Origin: Chloroflexaceae bacterium
GTDB taxonomy: Bacteria; Chloroflexota; Chloroflexia; Chloroflexales; Chloroflexaceae
Assembly (NCBI GenBank): GCA_028282325.1
Contig: JANQID010000019.1
Span: 1-39,638 of the forward strand
DNA: 39,638 bases
Direction of reading: 5' to 3'
A program made the translations under genes and the position numbers. The number at the start of each line of letters is the position of its first letter. Within the stretch, counting starts at the first letter, position 1. Below the pieces are notes generated by a model. The model was not told the origin of the DNA, did no database searches, and saw nothing but the letters and a program-made list of their open reading frames with translations. Below are positions 1 through 7,084 of the stretch, one piece after another.

Positions 1-1
1 G

Positions 2-247
2 GTGGACGAAGAGTTCTCGACGTTGCTGCGCCAGGCGCAGGGCACGATCGATGTCGAAGCCCGCCGCGCAATTATGGCCGACCTGCAACGCATCCAGCAA
101 GAGCGGGGATCGATTGGCATCGCCGTCTGGCAGCGGGTCTGGGAGCTGTTTAACCCGGCCTTCCAAAATGTCATCGCGCATCCCAATCTGTACACGCTGT
201 GGCCGGAGATTTGGTACGATCCCGACAAGGATCCGCACAAAGCCTAG
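2..247 (+). CDS. ABC transporter peptide-type substrate-binding protein, C-terminal end (partial)
   Basis: Only the last 81 codons are visible; the gene begins before the window and the first base belongs to an earlier codon. The residues match the C-terminus of family 5 (peptide/nickel) solute-binding proteins: an A-x-x-x-x-D-x-E-A-R-R-A-I-type helix for the paired 'D..aR..l..lq' segment, then the conserved hP-N-L-Y-T-L-W-P-E-I-W-Y-D end. The mature protein would lie outside the membrane and deliver an oligopeptide-like solute to the permeases that follow at 385 and 1723. A stem-loop sits in the 137-nt gap to the first permease, a usual arrangement where the binding protein is made in excess. 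The substrate cannot be read from this fragment. Confidence 0.85.
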   Translation: MDEEFSTLLRQAQGTIDVEARRAIMADLQRIQQERGSIGIAVWQRVWELFNPAFQNVIAHPNLYTLWPEIWYDPDKDPHKA

Positions 248-277
248 TCGGGATGTGTTTGCGGTAAACAACGGTTC

Positions 278-311
278 GAGGCGTAAGTTGTCGCCGTATG
301 ACTTACGCCTC
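278..311 (+). promoter_or_regulatory. Intercistronic stem-loop between binding-protein and permease genes
   Basis: A perfect 11-bp inverted repeat (GAGGCGTAAGT at 278-288, ACTTACGCCTC at 301-311) encloses a 12-nt loop, about 30 nt after the binding-protein stop. No T-run follows, so it looks more like an RNA-stabilising or attenuating hairpin than a full terminator. In many ABC operons such a hairpin raises the amount of binding protein relative to permease; that role here is inferred. Confidence 0.6.
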
Positions 312-384
312 AAATCGGCGAAAGCGCGCCATTTGTCGCTATGCCGTTCTGTCAGGTGCGTTTTCAGTTTGAGGGGAGTTCTCT

Positions 385-1707
385 ATGACCAAATTTTTGA
401 TTCGCCGCATTATATTTCTGGTTGGCACCCTTTTTGCCGTCTCCATCGCCGTCTTCGCGATTTCGGAGCTAGCGCCGGGTGACATCGCGGTGAATGTGTT
501 GGGCAATACGATTACGCCTGACCAGCGCACATCATTTAATGCGCAGAACGGCCTTGACCAGCCCGTAGTCACGCGCTATGTTCGCTGGATGTTCGGCAGC
601 GATTGGCAAGCTTCCGCACTCATCGGCAATTCCCTGACAAAGGTGTATGACGCCGATGAGAATCGCACCAAGTGGTGGGCGGTCGCTGAAGATAACGTGG
701 TGTTCTATAACAAAACGCCGGATGGCGAGACGATGTACCGCGTCGAGCGCACGATCCAGCCTGATGGCAAGCTTGGCGAGTCGCGCGAGATCGAGCTTGG
801 CGATGATGTATGGACTGTGAATGACGCCGGCGATAAGATATTCTGGGGCGTTGACGAAGATGGTCGAGCAGCAATGTGGGTCAGGGGCGCTGCACAAGAA
901 GAGCAACGCCTGACCAAAGCCGGCTGGATCAGCATCGCCGGCGCTCCCTCGGCCTACATCCCGTTACAGTCGGGGCTGATTCGCGGTGATCCAGGCGTGT
1001 CGTTCATTACCCGTTCGCCGGTGATCGAGACGCTATGGCCGCGTCTGAAGAATACGCTGTTGCTTGCAGGGATCGCCTTTGCCTTTATTATGCCGCTTGC
1101 GTTGCTCTTCGGCATCATCGCGGGACTGAATGAAGGACGAGGGTTGGATCGCTTTCTCTCAATCACTAGCCTGGTGGCCACAGCAACGCCGGAATTCGCC
1201 AGCGGCGTCTTCTTAATCGTTATCTTCGCCGTCTGGCTCGGTCTGTTCCCCGGCGCGGTCGTGATACCGCCCGGCACATCGATTTTTGATCGTCCGGAGA
1301 TGCTTGTGCTGCCGGTGATGACTCTGACCTTGATCGAGCTTGGCTATGTCTTGCGCGTCACCCGCGCGAGTATGATCGAAGTGATGCGCGCGAACTACAT
1401 CCGAACCGCTGTGCTCAAAGGGTTGCCCTATTTCCGGATCGTTTTTCGGCATGCCCTGCGCAATGCACTGCTGGCGCCGATCACCGTGATTATGCTGCAC
1501 GTCAACTGGCTGGTCGGCGGCATTGTGGTGGTCGAGACATTGTTCGGCTTTCCCGGCCTGGGCAGCTACGTGCTCACGTCGGCGCTCAATACCGACATCT
1601 TCGCGTTAGAGGCAGCCACGATGGTGCTGGTCATCATTGCGGTGTTGACCCAACTGTTGGCCGATATTATTTATGTGTATCTGAATCCGCGCATTCGTTA
1701 CACTTAA
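385..1707 (+). CDS. ABC transporter permease, DppB/OppB family, with large extracytoplasmic insertion
   Basis: Inner-membrane permease subunit of a peptide/nickel-type importer, 440 residues against about 310-340 usual. The N-terminus has a basic start and one transmembrane helix (about residues 8-29) followed by the conserved A-P-G-D segment. The permease core resumes near residue 200 (G-D-P-G-V-S-F, R-S-P-V), and the cytoplasmic coupling loop is visible as E-V-M-R-A-N-Y-I-R-T-A-x-x-K-G, residues about 330-345. Between residues about 72 and 197 is an extra stretch rich in Trp, charged residues and alternating beta-like patterns that standard DppB lacks; topology places it outside the membrane. 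The start is supported by a GAGGGGAG Shine-Dalgarno at about 370-377. Next gene starts 15 nt downstream. Family call is firm; substrate unknown. Confidence 0.93.
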   Translation: MTKFLIRRIIFLVGTLFAVSIAVFAISELAPGDIAVNVLGNTITPDQRTSFNAQNGLDQPVVTRYVRWMFGSDWQASALIGNSLTKVYDADENRTKWWAVAEDNVVFYNKTPDGETMYRVERTIQPDGKLGESREIELGDDVWTVNDAGDKIFWGVDEDGRAAMWVRGAAQEEQRLTKAGWISIAGAPSAYIPLQSGLIRGDPGVSFITRSPVIETLWPRLKNTLLLAGIAFAFIMPLALLFGIIAGLNEGRGLDRFLSITSLVATATPEFASGVFLIVIFAVWLGLFPGAVVIPPGTSIFDRPEMLVLPVMTLTLIELGYVLRVTRASMIEVMRANYIRTAVLKGLPYFRIVFRHALRNALLAPITVIMLHVNWLVGGIVVVETLFGFPGLGSYVLTSALNTDIFALEAATMVLVIIAVLTQLLADIIYVYLNPRIRYT

Positions 1708-1722
1708 TGCCGGAGCTTGTGT

Positions 1723-2712
1723 ATGACTACTGCTGAAACTACTGCGGGCGCCACCCTTCCAGCCCCGGCAGCGTCAGAGCCATCGCGCTGGAAAAAGATC
1801 AAGGAAGGCTTGAGCTTCTTCAGCCGATCCAAGGTTGCGCTGGCCGGTTTGATTCTGGTCGGTTTCTGGGTGCTCATCGCGCTCTTTGCGGATAACTGCC
1901 TGATCACGCCACGCTGTTACGTCGGTATGGTCCAGGGCGACGATATTACCCAATGGGCGACCTCGGAGGAATATCAGTCCTGGCTGTCGCGCTATTCACC
2001 GGTTGAGCAATTTCGCGGTCGCAACCGCGAGGGGCCGTCGGCGGATCACTGGCTGGGTACGGACACGCGCGGTCGCGACATCTGGGCGCGCCTGGCGCAT
2101 GGGTCGCGCTCCATTCTCACGCTCGCGCCGATCTCGGTGATTGTCGCGCTGATCGTCGGCGGAACGCTTGGCCTCGCCGCCGGGTATTTCGGAGGATTGA
2201 TCGATGAAGTTATGATGCGTATTCTCGACGCGATCATATCTTTTCCCCAGATCCTCCTCTACCTTGTTATCATCGCCGCCCTTGGCGCATCGGCGACGAA
2301 CGTGGTGCTGGCGATTACGATCGCGGGCGCGCCGGGCATCGCACGTCTGGTGCGCGGGCTAGCGCTCGACATCAAAACCCGCGACTACATCGCCGCTGCG
2401 CAGACCCGCGGCGAAAGCCCCTGGTACATCATGTTCGTCGAGATTTTGCCCAATGCGCGCGGGCCGATCATCATCGACTCGATGCTGCGTATGGGCTATG
2501 CCGTGTTCTCGATCGGAACGCTGGGATTCCTGGGCCTGGGTTTGCCGCCACCCTCGCCGGACTGGGGAAGCATCGTCCAGGCCGGTCGTTCGGCGATTCA
2601 GGCCGGTCGTCCCTGGGAAGCGTTGTGGGGTTCGATTGCCATCGCAATGGTCGTTGTCGGCCTCAATCTGATCGCCGATGGACTGGCCGAAGAATCGCAA
2701 CGCTATCGTTAG
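1723..2712 (+). CDS. ABC transporter permease, DppC/OppC family
   Basis: Second permease of the importer, 329 residues. I chose ATG 1723 because GGAG at 1712-1715 is 7 nt away; the upstream TTG at 1717 would sit against that site. A cytoplasmic N-tail (about 35 residues, A/T/P-rich) is followed by TM1 (about 39-58), then an extracytoplasmic loop of about 60 residues that is longer than usual and has two Cys (in D-N-C and P-R-C). The DppC hallmark H-W-L-G-T-D-T-x-G-R-D follows, then the core helices, the coupling loop (K-T-R-D-Y-I-A-A-A-Q-T-R-G) and the L-G-F-L-G-L-G-x-P-x-P-x-P-x-W-G motif. It pairs with the DppB-like protein. The two Cys could form a disulfide outside the cell, but this is a guess. 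Confidence 0.93.
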   Translation: MTTAETTAGATLPAPAASEPSRWKKIKEGLSFFSRSKVALAGLILVGFWVLIALFADNCLITPRCYVGMVQGDDITQWATSEEYQSWLSRYSPVEQFRGRNREGPSADHWLGTDTRGRDIWARLAHGSRSILTLAPISVIVALIVGGTLGLAAGYFGGLIDEVMMRILDAIISFPQILLYLVIIAALGASATNVVLAITIAGAPGIARLVRGLALDIKTRDYIAAAQTRGESPWYIMFVEILPNARGPIIIDSMLRMGYAVFSIGTLGFLGLGLPPPSPDWGSIVQAGRSAIQAGRPWEALWGSIAIAMVVVGLNLIADGLAEESQRYR

Positions 2713-2721
2713 CATTCGGAT

Positions 2722-2797
2722 GTTGAGTTTTGGGTTTAGGAATCCGGCGCCGTTGTGATTGCAATCACACCATCAGAGCAGAAACCCAGAACTTAGC
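2722..2797. promoter_or_regulatory. CRP-like palindrome nested in a larger inverted repeat
   Basis: TGTGATTGCAATCACA at 2754-2769 is a perfect 16-bp palindrome and matches the CRP half-site rule TGTGA-N6-TCACA exactly. It is centred about 80 nt upstream of the ATPase start. Around it is an imperfect outer inverted repeat, 2722-2737 against 2782-2797 (13 of 16 positions pair), so the whole can also fold as a long hairpin in RNA. It could be an operator for a CRP/FNR-family protein acting on an internal promoter, or an intercistronic hairpin like that at 278-311. The palindrome is seen; the function is inferred. Confidence 0.5.
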
Positions 2798-2841
2798 ACC
2801 CGACATATTTGGCCCAAAACAACGCTATAAAGGCAGATCGT

Positions 2842-4956
2842 ATGAATAGAGAGCTTGAGAAGCAACAACAGCCTGTGGTAACAGTTGAAGACCTGGGCAT
2901 TGCCTACGAAACGCGGGCGGGCGATATCCATGCCGTGCGCGATGTGTCATTCGAAATTTACCGCGGCGAAACGCTCGGCATTGTCGGAGAGTCGGGATGC
3001 GGCAAGAGCACCGTTGCTTTCGGGATGGTCAATTATCTGGGCCGTAACGGCAAGATCGCGAAAGGCAACATCTATTTTCAAGGCCAATCGCTGGTTGGGC
3101 GCACCCCTGAAGAACTGCGTACGCTGCGCGGCGATCAAATCGCTATGGTCTATCAAGACCCAATGACTTCGCTCAACCCGGTGCTGCGCATCGGTGCCCA
3201 GATGATGGAAGTGTTGACAGTCCATCGCGGCGTCTCCAAGGAGGAAGCCCGCGAGCGCTGCATCGAGATGCTTGGCAAAGTCAATATGCCTGACCCCGAC
3301 CGGGTGATGGAACGCTATCCGCATCAGATATCGGGCGGTCAGCAGCAGCGCGTCATTATTGCGACGGCGATGCTCAATAACCCGGCGTTGTTGATTATGG
3401 ACGAGCCGACGACAGCGCTTGACGTTACGGTTGAAGCAGCCGTGCTTGACCTGGTGGATAACCTGCGGCGGGAGTTTGATACCGCGATTATGTTTATCAG
3501 CCACAACCTGGGCGTGGTAGCGCGCGTCTGCGATCGGGTCGCGGTGATGTATGCAGGCGAAGTTGTCGAACTGGCTCCGGTCAGGGACATTTTCGCCAAT
3601 CCGCAACATCCCTACACCCAGGGGCTAATCCGGTGCGTGCCGAAAATCGGGCGCAGCAAATCGAGCAGCGTGCTCTATCCGATTCGCGGGCGGGTTCCTT
3701 CGCCCAAAAATTTGCCCCCGGGCTGCGTATTCGAGCCGCGTTGCGACTATGCCCGCGAGGCATGCCGCACGCAGAAGATTACGTTTCGACCGATCGAGCA
3801 GAATCACTCGGTGCGCTGTCTTTTCGCTGAAGAGATCGATCCGGCGGCATGGACGCCATCCGAAGACCTGATGCCGCAAACGCTTCAGGCGATACCGGCT
3901 GAGGAGCGTGAGCCAATTCTGCAAGTTGATAGCCTCAAGACCTACTACAAGCACGCCAGTTCATCACCATTGAGTCTAATCGGTCTGGGCCCCAAAGAGT
4001 ACGTCAAAGCAGTTGATGATGTGTCTTTCACGGCAATGAAAAGCCTGACGCTCGGCGTCGTCGGCGAGTCGGGATGCGGCAAGAGCACGCTGATCAAAAC
4101 GATCATCGGGTTGGAAGATGTGACCGGCGGCAAGGTCGATTTTATGGGATTTGATCTTAAAGGCAGCGTCAACACCCGTGATATGTCAACCATCCGCGAG
4201 CTGCAAATGGTCTTTCAGAACCCCAACGCCACGATGAACCCCAGCTATTCGGTTGGCAATCAGTTGGAACGCCCATTGCGGCGCTTCAAAGTCGTGCCGA
4301 AAAATCAGATCCGCAGCGAAGTTATCAGGCTGCTGCGGGCGGTCAAGCTCGACGAATACTATTACAACCGCTTGCCCAACCAGTTGAGCGGCGGTGAGAA
4401 GCAGCGCATCGGCATCGCCCGCGCATTTGCCGGACGCCCTGATCTGGTGCTGTGCGATGAGCCGGTTTCGGCGTTGGATGTGTCGGTGCAGGCGGCTGTG
4501 CTCAACCTGTTGTCCGAAATCCAGCAGGAATACGGCACCACAATGATGTTCATCGCGCACGACTTGAGTGTGGTCCGATTCTTTTCCGATTACATCGCCG
4601 TGATGTACCTCGGCAAGATCGTCGAGATCGGCCCGGCGGAAGCGATCTATGCGCCGCCGTACCACCCCTATACGGAGTCGCTGCTGGCGGCGGTGCCGAT
4701 TCCCGACCCGACGATTCAGCAAGAGCACGTCCGACTTTCGGGAAATGTGCCCAGCCCGCTCAATCCGCCCAGCGGATGTCGTTTCCATACGCGCTGTCCG
4801 CGTCGACACCTGCTTCCCAATGATGGTAAGATATGCGAAACAGAAGAACCGCCTTTGCGTGATGCCGGCGATTATCACCAGATTTACTGCCACATCCCGC
4901 TAGAGCAGCTTCGTGAGTTCGAACCGGTTTTTGAAGTTCCAGCCGAGGGTCGTTAA
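2842..4956 (+). CDS. Fused double ATPase of peptide ABC importer (DppD-DppF fusion)
   Basis: Cytoplasmic ATPase of the importer; 704 residues hold two complete nucleotide-binding domains that are usually separate DppD and DppF chains. Each half has Walker A G-E-S-G-C-G-K-S-T, a Q-loop, an ABC signature (S-G-G-Q-Q-Q-R in the first, S-G-G-E-K-Q-R in the second), a Walker B with D-E-P, and the H-loop (I-S-H-N and I-A-H-D). Each half also ends in the oligopeptide-transporter C-terminal module: F-E-P-R-C-x-Y-A-R-E-A-C in the first, F-H-T-R-C-P-R in the second. ATG 2842 is preferred over TTG 2809 because AAAGG lies about 8 nt before it; the TTG has no site. The second half carries an insertion near residues 370-390 before its Walker A. 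Acts with the two permeases upstream. Confidence 0.95.
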   Translation: MNRELEKQQQPVVTVEDLGIAYETRAGDIHAVRDVSFEIYRGETLGIVGESGCGKSTVAFGMVNYLGRNGKIAKGNIYFQGQSLVGRTPEELRTLRGDQIAMVYQDPMTSLNPVLRIGAQMMEVLTVHRGVSKEEARERCIEMLGKVNMPDPDRVMERYPHQISGGQQQRVIIATAMLNNPALLIMDEPTTALDVTVEAAVLDLVDNLRREFDTAIMFISHNLGVVARVCDRVAVMYAGEVVELAPVRDIFANPQHPYTQGLIRCVPKIGRSKSSSVLYPIRGRVPSPKNLPPGCVFEPRCDYAREACRTQKITFRPIEQNHSVRCLFAEEIDPAAWTPSEDLMPQTLQAIPAEEREPILQVDSLKTYYKHASSSPLSLIGLGPKEYVKAVDDVSFTAMKSLTLGVVGESGCGKSTLIKTIIGLEDVTGGKVDFMGFDLKGSVNTRDMSTIRELQMVFQNPNATMNPSYSVGNQLERPLRRFKVVPKNQIRSEVIRLLRAVKLDEYYYNRLPNQLSGGEKQRIGIARAFAGRPDLVLCDEPVSALDVSVQAAVLNLLSEIQQEYGTTMMFIAHDLSVVRFFSDYIAVMYLGKIVEIGPAEAIYAPPYHPYTESLLAAVPIPDPTIQQEHVRLSGNVPSPLNPPSGCRFHTRCPRRHLLPNDGKICETEEPPLRDAGDYHQIYCHIPLEQLREFEPVFEVPAEGR

Positions 4957-4976
4957 CCAACCCCAGGAGAGTACTC

Positions 4977-5660
4977 ATGTTGGTCAGAGACTATATGCTC
5001 AAGCATCCAATAATGATCGAGCCTCACAAGCGTTTGCCTGAAGCGCAGAAATTGATGGTTGAGAATAATATCTACTATCTCCCTGTCGTTGGCGATGGCA
5101 AACGATTGCTCGGGATGATCACACCGCCGCGCCTGGCGATTCCGCCCGAACGGTTGGCTAGCCTGGACGTGTGGGAGATCACCCGCTACCTCTCTGGCTT
5201 AACCGTCGAGAAGGTGATGCTGAAGAGTGCGGAGCTGTTCACCATTGGCCCCAATGCAACTCTGGAAGAGGCGGCGGAGTGTATGATTCGCAATAAAACC
5301 GGTGGCCTTCCGGTCATCGAGAATAACGTGGTGATCGGGTTGATTACCGACGGTGATCTACTGATCGAGTTACGCGATGTGCTCGGCGCCTTCGAGCCGG
5401 GGTGGCGCATTACTGTGCGTGTGCCGAGTAGCCGCGATGAGTTGCTGCTGCTGACGCGCACTATCGCCGACAACGGCTGGGTGATTATGGCACTGGGCAA
5501 TGTGCGCGCGCCCAAGCAACCCGACCACTGGGATATCGTACTGAAAGTCTGGGGCTGCACCCGCGACGAACTTATGAAGGCGATCACGAATCTGGAGGGG
5601 CACGAGGTCCGTGATGTGCGGGAAACGCTGGCCTATTCATACGTAAACGCAGCAACATGA
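4977..5660 (+). CDS. CBS-pair protein with C-terminal ACT-like region
   Basis: A 227-residue soluble protein. Residues about 1-135 form two CBS motifs: V-R-D-Y-M-L-K-H-P-I at the start, and V-E-K-V-M-L-K...G-G-L-P-V-I...G-L-I-T-D-G-D-L in the second. CBS pairs bind adenine nucleotides or S-adenosylmethionine and report energy state. Residues about 140-215 resemble the CBS-ACT architecture (R-I-T-V-R-V-P-S-S-R-D-E-L), so a small ligand may also bind there. AGGAGAG precedes the ATG, 21 nt after the importer ATPase stop, so it is probably in the importer operon. Some ABC importers (OpuA type) carry CBS domains that gate transport; a free CBS subunit doing the same is my inference. The next gene overlaps its stop codon. 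Confidence 0.85.
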   Translation: MLVRDYMLKHPIMIEPHKRLPEAQKLMVENNIYYLPVVGDGKRLLGMITPPRLAIPPERLASLDVWEITRYLSGLTVEKVMLKSAELFTIGPNATLEEAAECMIRNKTGGLPVIENNVVIGLITDGDLLIELRDVLGAFEPGWRITVRVPSSRDELLLLTRTIADNGWVIMALGNVRAPKQPDHWDIVLKVWGCTRDELMKAITNLEGHEVRDVRETLAYSYVNAAT

Positions 5661-6625
5661 AACTTGAAGTTATTGGGCCTGCCAGTTTGCCGCTAGGGAT
5701 TGTCCCGGTTGAACATGAAGGGCGCGTTGTGCCATGTCTGGCGGGGGTGACATTGCAGCACCCCCCCATTCACATTATTGCCGAGCGCCATCAAGAGTTG
5801 CTGATTACCGGCGCCCGGGCTGATCGCGCCTATGAGCACGCCGCAGCCTTTGTGAACTATCATCACACGTCGATGCGCGCCGAGTTGCAGATCGAGTTGG
5901 CAATCCCCAGTTTCATGGGATTGGGTTCGGATGCGCTGCTCGGCCTCTGTGTCGCTCAATCGCTGGCATGGTCCAACAATCTGCCGCTGGACGATACTCT
6001 AGCGCTGGCCCGCGCGATAGGATTGGACGCCGAGTATGCCCTTGAGATCTGGGGCTTTGATCAGGGCGGGTTGTTGCTCGTTGATGCCGATGCGATAGCA
6101 AGAGGAACACTCCCGCCCATCTTGCGTCGCCAAACGATTGAGCATCCCGATAAGAAAGCCTGGGTCTTCGTAATGGTCTTTCCTCGTGTTCCGCCGGAGA
6201 CGCCGAAAACGTTCGAACGTGATCACCTGCGCGCCCTTCTCGATTCACGCACGCATCTGGATCGGGACGCATTGCCGGCGGGCCGGGCGTTCTGGTCGGC
6301 AGCGGAGAACGACAACCTCCCGGCATTTGCCGAGGCGCTCCGCGAGTTGCAGCAGATCAATCAGCATATCTTCAAGCGAGCCGGCGTCCAACCGGAAACA
6401 ACGACGATAGATCGGCAGACCTTTGACATTATGCGCGATCACGGCGCGCTGGTCTGGGGAAAAAGTGCCGCGGGCATGGCCTGCTACGCGCTCATTGAGG
6501 GGGCGCGCGCCAGCATCGATCTGCGCACCCGGCTCCGCGCCGATCTTGGTCCGTTTGGCGGCGCAGTGATGGCCGCCATTGCCAGCAATACGGGCGCCCG
6601 CTCTATCGTCAAGGAAGCGCCTTGA
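5657..6625 (+). CDS. GHMP-kinase-superfamily protein, beta-RFAP synthase-like
   Basis: A 322-residue soluble protein of the GHMP fold. Motif 2 is at residues 84-97 (P-S-F-M-G-L-G-S-D-A-L-L-G-L, the P-x3-G-L-G-S-S/D-A phosphate loop). Motif 3 is near the C-terminus (W-G-K-S-A-A-G-M-A-C-Y-A-L). The layout, including a central G-G-L-L-L-V-D segment, recalls beta-ribofuranosylaminobenzene 5'-phosphate synthase, which joins p-aminobenzoate and PRPP in methanopterin synthesis. No other gene of that pathway is near, so the reaction is uncertain; a sugar or small-molecule kinase is possible. The ATG overlaps the CBS gene's TGA (ATGA), which indicates translational coupling. Last gene of the importer operon as far as can be seen. 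Confidence 0.75.
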   Translation: MKLEVIGPASLPLGIVPVEHEGRVVPCLAGVTLQHPPIHIIAERHQELLITGARADRAYEHAAAFVNYHHTSMRAELQIELAIPSFMGLGSDALLGLCVAQSLAWSNNLPLDDTLALARAIGLDAEYALEIWGFDQGGLLLVDADAIARGTLPPILRRQTIEHPDKKAWVFVMVFPRVPPETPKTFERDHLRALLDSRTHLDRDALPAGRAFWSAAENDNLPAFAEALRELQQINQHIFKRAGVQPETTTIDRQTFDIMRDHGALVWGKSAAGMACYALIEGARASIDLRTRLRADLGPFGGAVMAAIASNTGARSIVKEAP

Positions 6626-7084
6626 GCGATCCGGCGCCGGAACGCCGCCCCCCGAAACATCGCCGTAGCTTTGGTTGACATCTGAACGGCGAACGACTGG
6701 CGGTTGAACGTCCGCATCCTCTTGAGCGTTCAACCGCCAAAAATGTCATCTTATTTCATCTTTATGGTATTCCGCATTCATTTCTCCTTGCGCCGTACAC
6801 TGCGTCATCTACCGCCGGACGTTTCTGCGCCGGGCTTATTGTCACTTCCGCAACTTTACGGTATTATGAGTGCGACAAAGTTAAAACCAGCGAACATTAA
6901 CAAATAAAGATCGGCGGGCTGTTGACGACATGCCGCATGGTGACGTTGCCTTCGAGGTCATCGATGATGAGCGATCATAAATGAAAGGAGGCTCCGCTCA
7001 AGAGTATGGTAACGGTATGGAAAACGAAATTGAACTGTAGACTTGAAGAAATGAGTCTTACATTATCTGTGGAGTTAGAAAAGT
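6626..7084. other. 459-nt gene-free spacer ahead of the PHP-Schlafen gene
   Basis: No credible gene. It holds a 13-bp inverted repeat at 6698-6739, then a stretch lower in GC than the flanks. An AAAGGAGG ribosome-site-like string lies at 6984-6991, followed only by very short reading frames (for example a 7-codon frame ending just before 7040). GGAG about 10 nt before ATG 7085 serves the next gene. The spacer most likely contains the terminator of the importer operon and the promoter and leader of the gene at 7085. I could not identify a convincing -35/-10 pair. Confidence 0.6.
6698..6739. terminator. 13-bp inverted repeat downstream of the importer operon
   Basis: TGGCGGTTGAACG (6698-6710) pairs perfectly with CGTTCAACCGCCA (6727-6739) across a 16-nt loop, 72 nt after the GHMP-protein stop. 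The right arm is followed by AAAA, not T, so it is not a canonical intrinsic terminator for + strand transcripts. It could be a Rho-independent-like hairpin, an mRNA 3' stabiliser, or a dimeric operator for the gene at 7085. Confidence 0.4.

Noticed and set aside
6704-6907. A 67-codon frame in the spacer before the PHP-Schlafen gene
   Set aside because: It starts inside the inverted repeat, has no ribosome site and no recognisable sequence.
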